Positions 1 through 64,000 of a stretch of DNA of 64,000 bases are shown here, one piece after another. Within the stretch, counting starts at the first letter, position 1; every line of letters starts with the position of its first letter. A program made the position numbers and the translations under genes. Location of the stretch: assembly GCA_054601695.1 (NCBI GenBank), contig BAAHQB010000349.1:1-64000 (forward strand). The letters run 5' to 3'. The notes under the pieces are model-generated. The model saw only the letters and a list, made by a program, of their open reading frames with translations, had not been told where the DNA came from and ran no database searches. This DNA comes from Amorphochlora amoebiformis. Taxonomy: Eukaryota > Cercozoa > Chlorarachniophyceae.

Positions 1-20838
<20,838 letters not shown>

Positions 20839-21750
20839 GGTACCTACCAGCGAGAAACAATTGATCACGTAAGCTCCGAGCTTCCCTCTTCTCCCGCCAC
20901 GGTTTCGATCTCCCTCCAAACCCGTTAAGATTATCTAATAGCACCCTCATTAATATCCTATTTTAGGTACCTAATAGTTGGCAATACTGACATTAATGGT
21001 AAGAGTTTGATCCTATAATATAGCCTGCTGAGTCAGTGCTGACACCCTAATATATGGACACTCCTAACGCTTCCTCAGCACGAAAAAACACGCGAGTTAA
21101 TTTCCTCCCGCCCGGCCGCCCCCCCTTTTTCTCAATTGGAATACTCCCAAATCCAATTTTCCTCATTTTTTAGTTCGTTCTCTCGATTTGGCGAACCCCA
21201 GCCCGCCATCTCATCCTTCTTTTTTGAATCCCGGCTATCCATGGGTTTCCGGGGATTCGTAGGGATTCGAGCGATAGGGAGGGTTTAAAGTCTCCAAGGA
21301 ATCCCCAGAGAGCGGCGCTATTCCCGAAAGCAGTTACAATCGAGAACAACAGAAACTGCCTCAATATCACCGTGACATCACCCAATATTACCGTGACTGG
21401 GTGTGAAGTCACCATTAAGTTGGCAACTGAACTTTCTCCTATGTTTCCTGCGGCATTCAGGCGACGATCCAACCGACTTCGCACGGAGATACCCCGTACA
21501 GTCAAACCGCCACACACGAGAATCTGTGCGGCGCTAGACCCTATCTCAAGCACTTCCCGTGTTACAGTCGACCCCGAGGTCACTAGCGTTATTCGCGAGC
21601 TCACGAAGCCAACTAAACCCACGGTGGGACACACCCCACGTATCTTCTGCGCTGTGTAAGATGCGGGGTATAACTTCCCGTTGCGCAAAGCTCTGATTTA
21701 TACATTTTATGCTTTGATTTGGATCACCAGACACAGCAGATTGATCCATC
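20839..21750. promoter_or_regulatory. Divergent intergenic region, probable shared promoter
   Basis: About 0.9 kb between the candidate start of the leftward Myb-like gene and the start of CPS. It is the longest stretch without microsatellite in the window. It has C-rich (CCCGCCCGGCCGCCCCCCC at about 21107-21125) and poly-T features, a repeated ATCACCGTGACATCA / ATTACCGTGACTGG at 21367-21401, and a TGAGTCA at 21029-21035. No TATA box is obvious. The - strand frame 21170-21688 is open for 172 codons but shows no motif or splice logic. Confidence 0.5.
21029..21035. promoter_or_regulatory. TGAGTCA, AP-1/GCN4-type bZIP site
   Basis: A perfect TGAGTCA core in the context GCTGAGTCAGTGCTGAC, about 715 bp upstream of the CPS start codon. 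In fungi GCN4-type bZIP factors bind this core and activate amino-acid biosynthesis genes, including arginine-pathway CPS. A 7-mer will also occur by chance, so the functional link is inference. Confidence 0.25.
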
Positions 21751-63729
<41,979 letters not shown>

Positions 63730-63741
63730 GTACACCTATAC

Positions 63742-63843
<102 letters not shown>

Positions 63844-63850
63844 TTTATAT

Positions 63851-64000
<150 letters not shown>

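Noticed and set aside
21170-21688. 172-codon open frame on the - strand upstream of CPS
   Set aside because: No recognisable motif or domain, mixed composition, and it fills the only plausible promoter region. It has no splice connection to the leftward gene. Could be chance in a GC-balanced stretch.

Overview
This is nuclear DNA of a eukaryote. All 81 introns I could assign are GT-AG, and both main genes encode typical eukaryotic proteins. Most of the sequence is intronic (TA)n microsatellite. Arrays of CCCTAA/TTAGGG point to a TTAGGG-type telomere. A mitochondrial glutamine-dependent CPSase with fused subunits next to an ATRX-type remodeller would fit an animal relative, perhaps a unicellular holozoan, but the taxon is a low-confidence guess. 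Long ORFs of Tyr-Ile, Ser-Leu, Arg-Glu or Pro-Asn repeats are translations of simple repeats, not genes.

Layout. (1) Positions 1 to about 10,760, + strand: the 3' part of an ATRX/RAD54-type SNF2 ATPase in 15 exons, running in from the left edge. It has a SUMO-interaction-like motif, Walker A GLGKT, a DEGH box, both helicase lobes and an ATRX-like tail. (2) 10,761-12,006: a convergent intergenic gap. (3) 20,838 down to 12,007, - strand: a gene reconstructed from ten small exons whose reading phases agree throughout, giving about 220 residues with a Myb/SANT-like segment. Its name is not recognised. (4) 20,839-21,750: a probable shared divergent promoter. (5) 21,751 to beyond the right edge, + strand: mitochondrial carbamoyl-phosphate synthase, with 60 exons and about 1,230 codons spread over 42 kb and all splice phases consistent. 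It has a mitochondrial presequence, a glutaminase half with an intact Cys/His/Glu triad, the complete first synthetase half and most of the second. About the last fifth lies outside the window.

Two patterns stand out. First, many introns contain, or consist entirely of, telomere repeats. Some of these carry a shared non-telomeric core of roughly 40-130 bp in at least ten copies. With one short exception, CCCTAA is on the sense strand of the host gene, including in the gene transcribed leftwards, and CCCTAAC contains a perfect CTAAC branch-site motif. Second, exon edges with their splice sites are repeatedly copied into the neighbouring intron as short fragments separated by (TA)n, and only the outermost copy is joined to the rest of the exon. 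I found this at more than ten exons in both large multi-exon genes (CPS and the minus-strand gene). Perfect palindromes centred on (TA)n, GA/CT tracts and a (CTGT)n array complete the repeat content.
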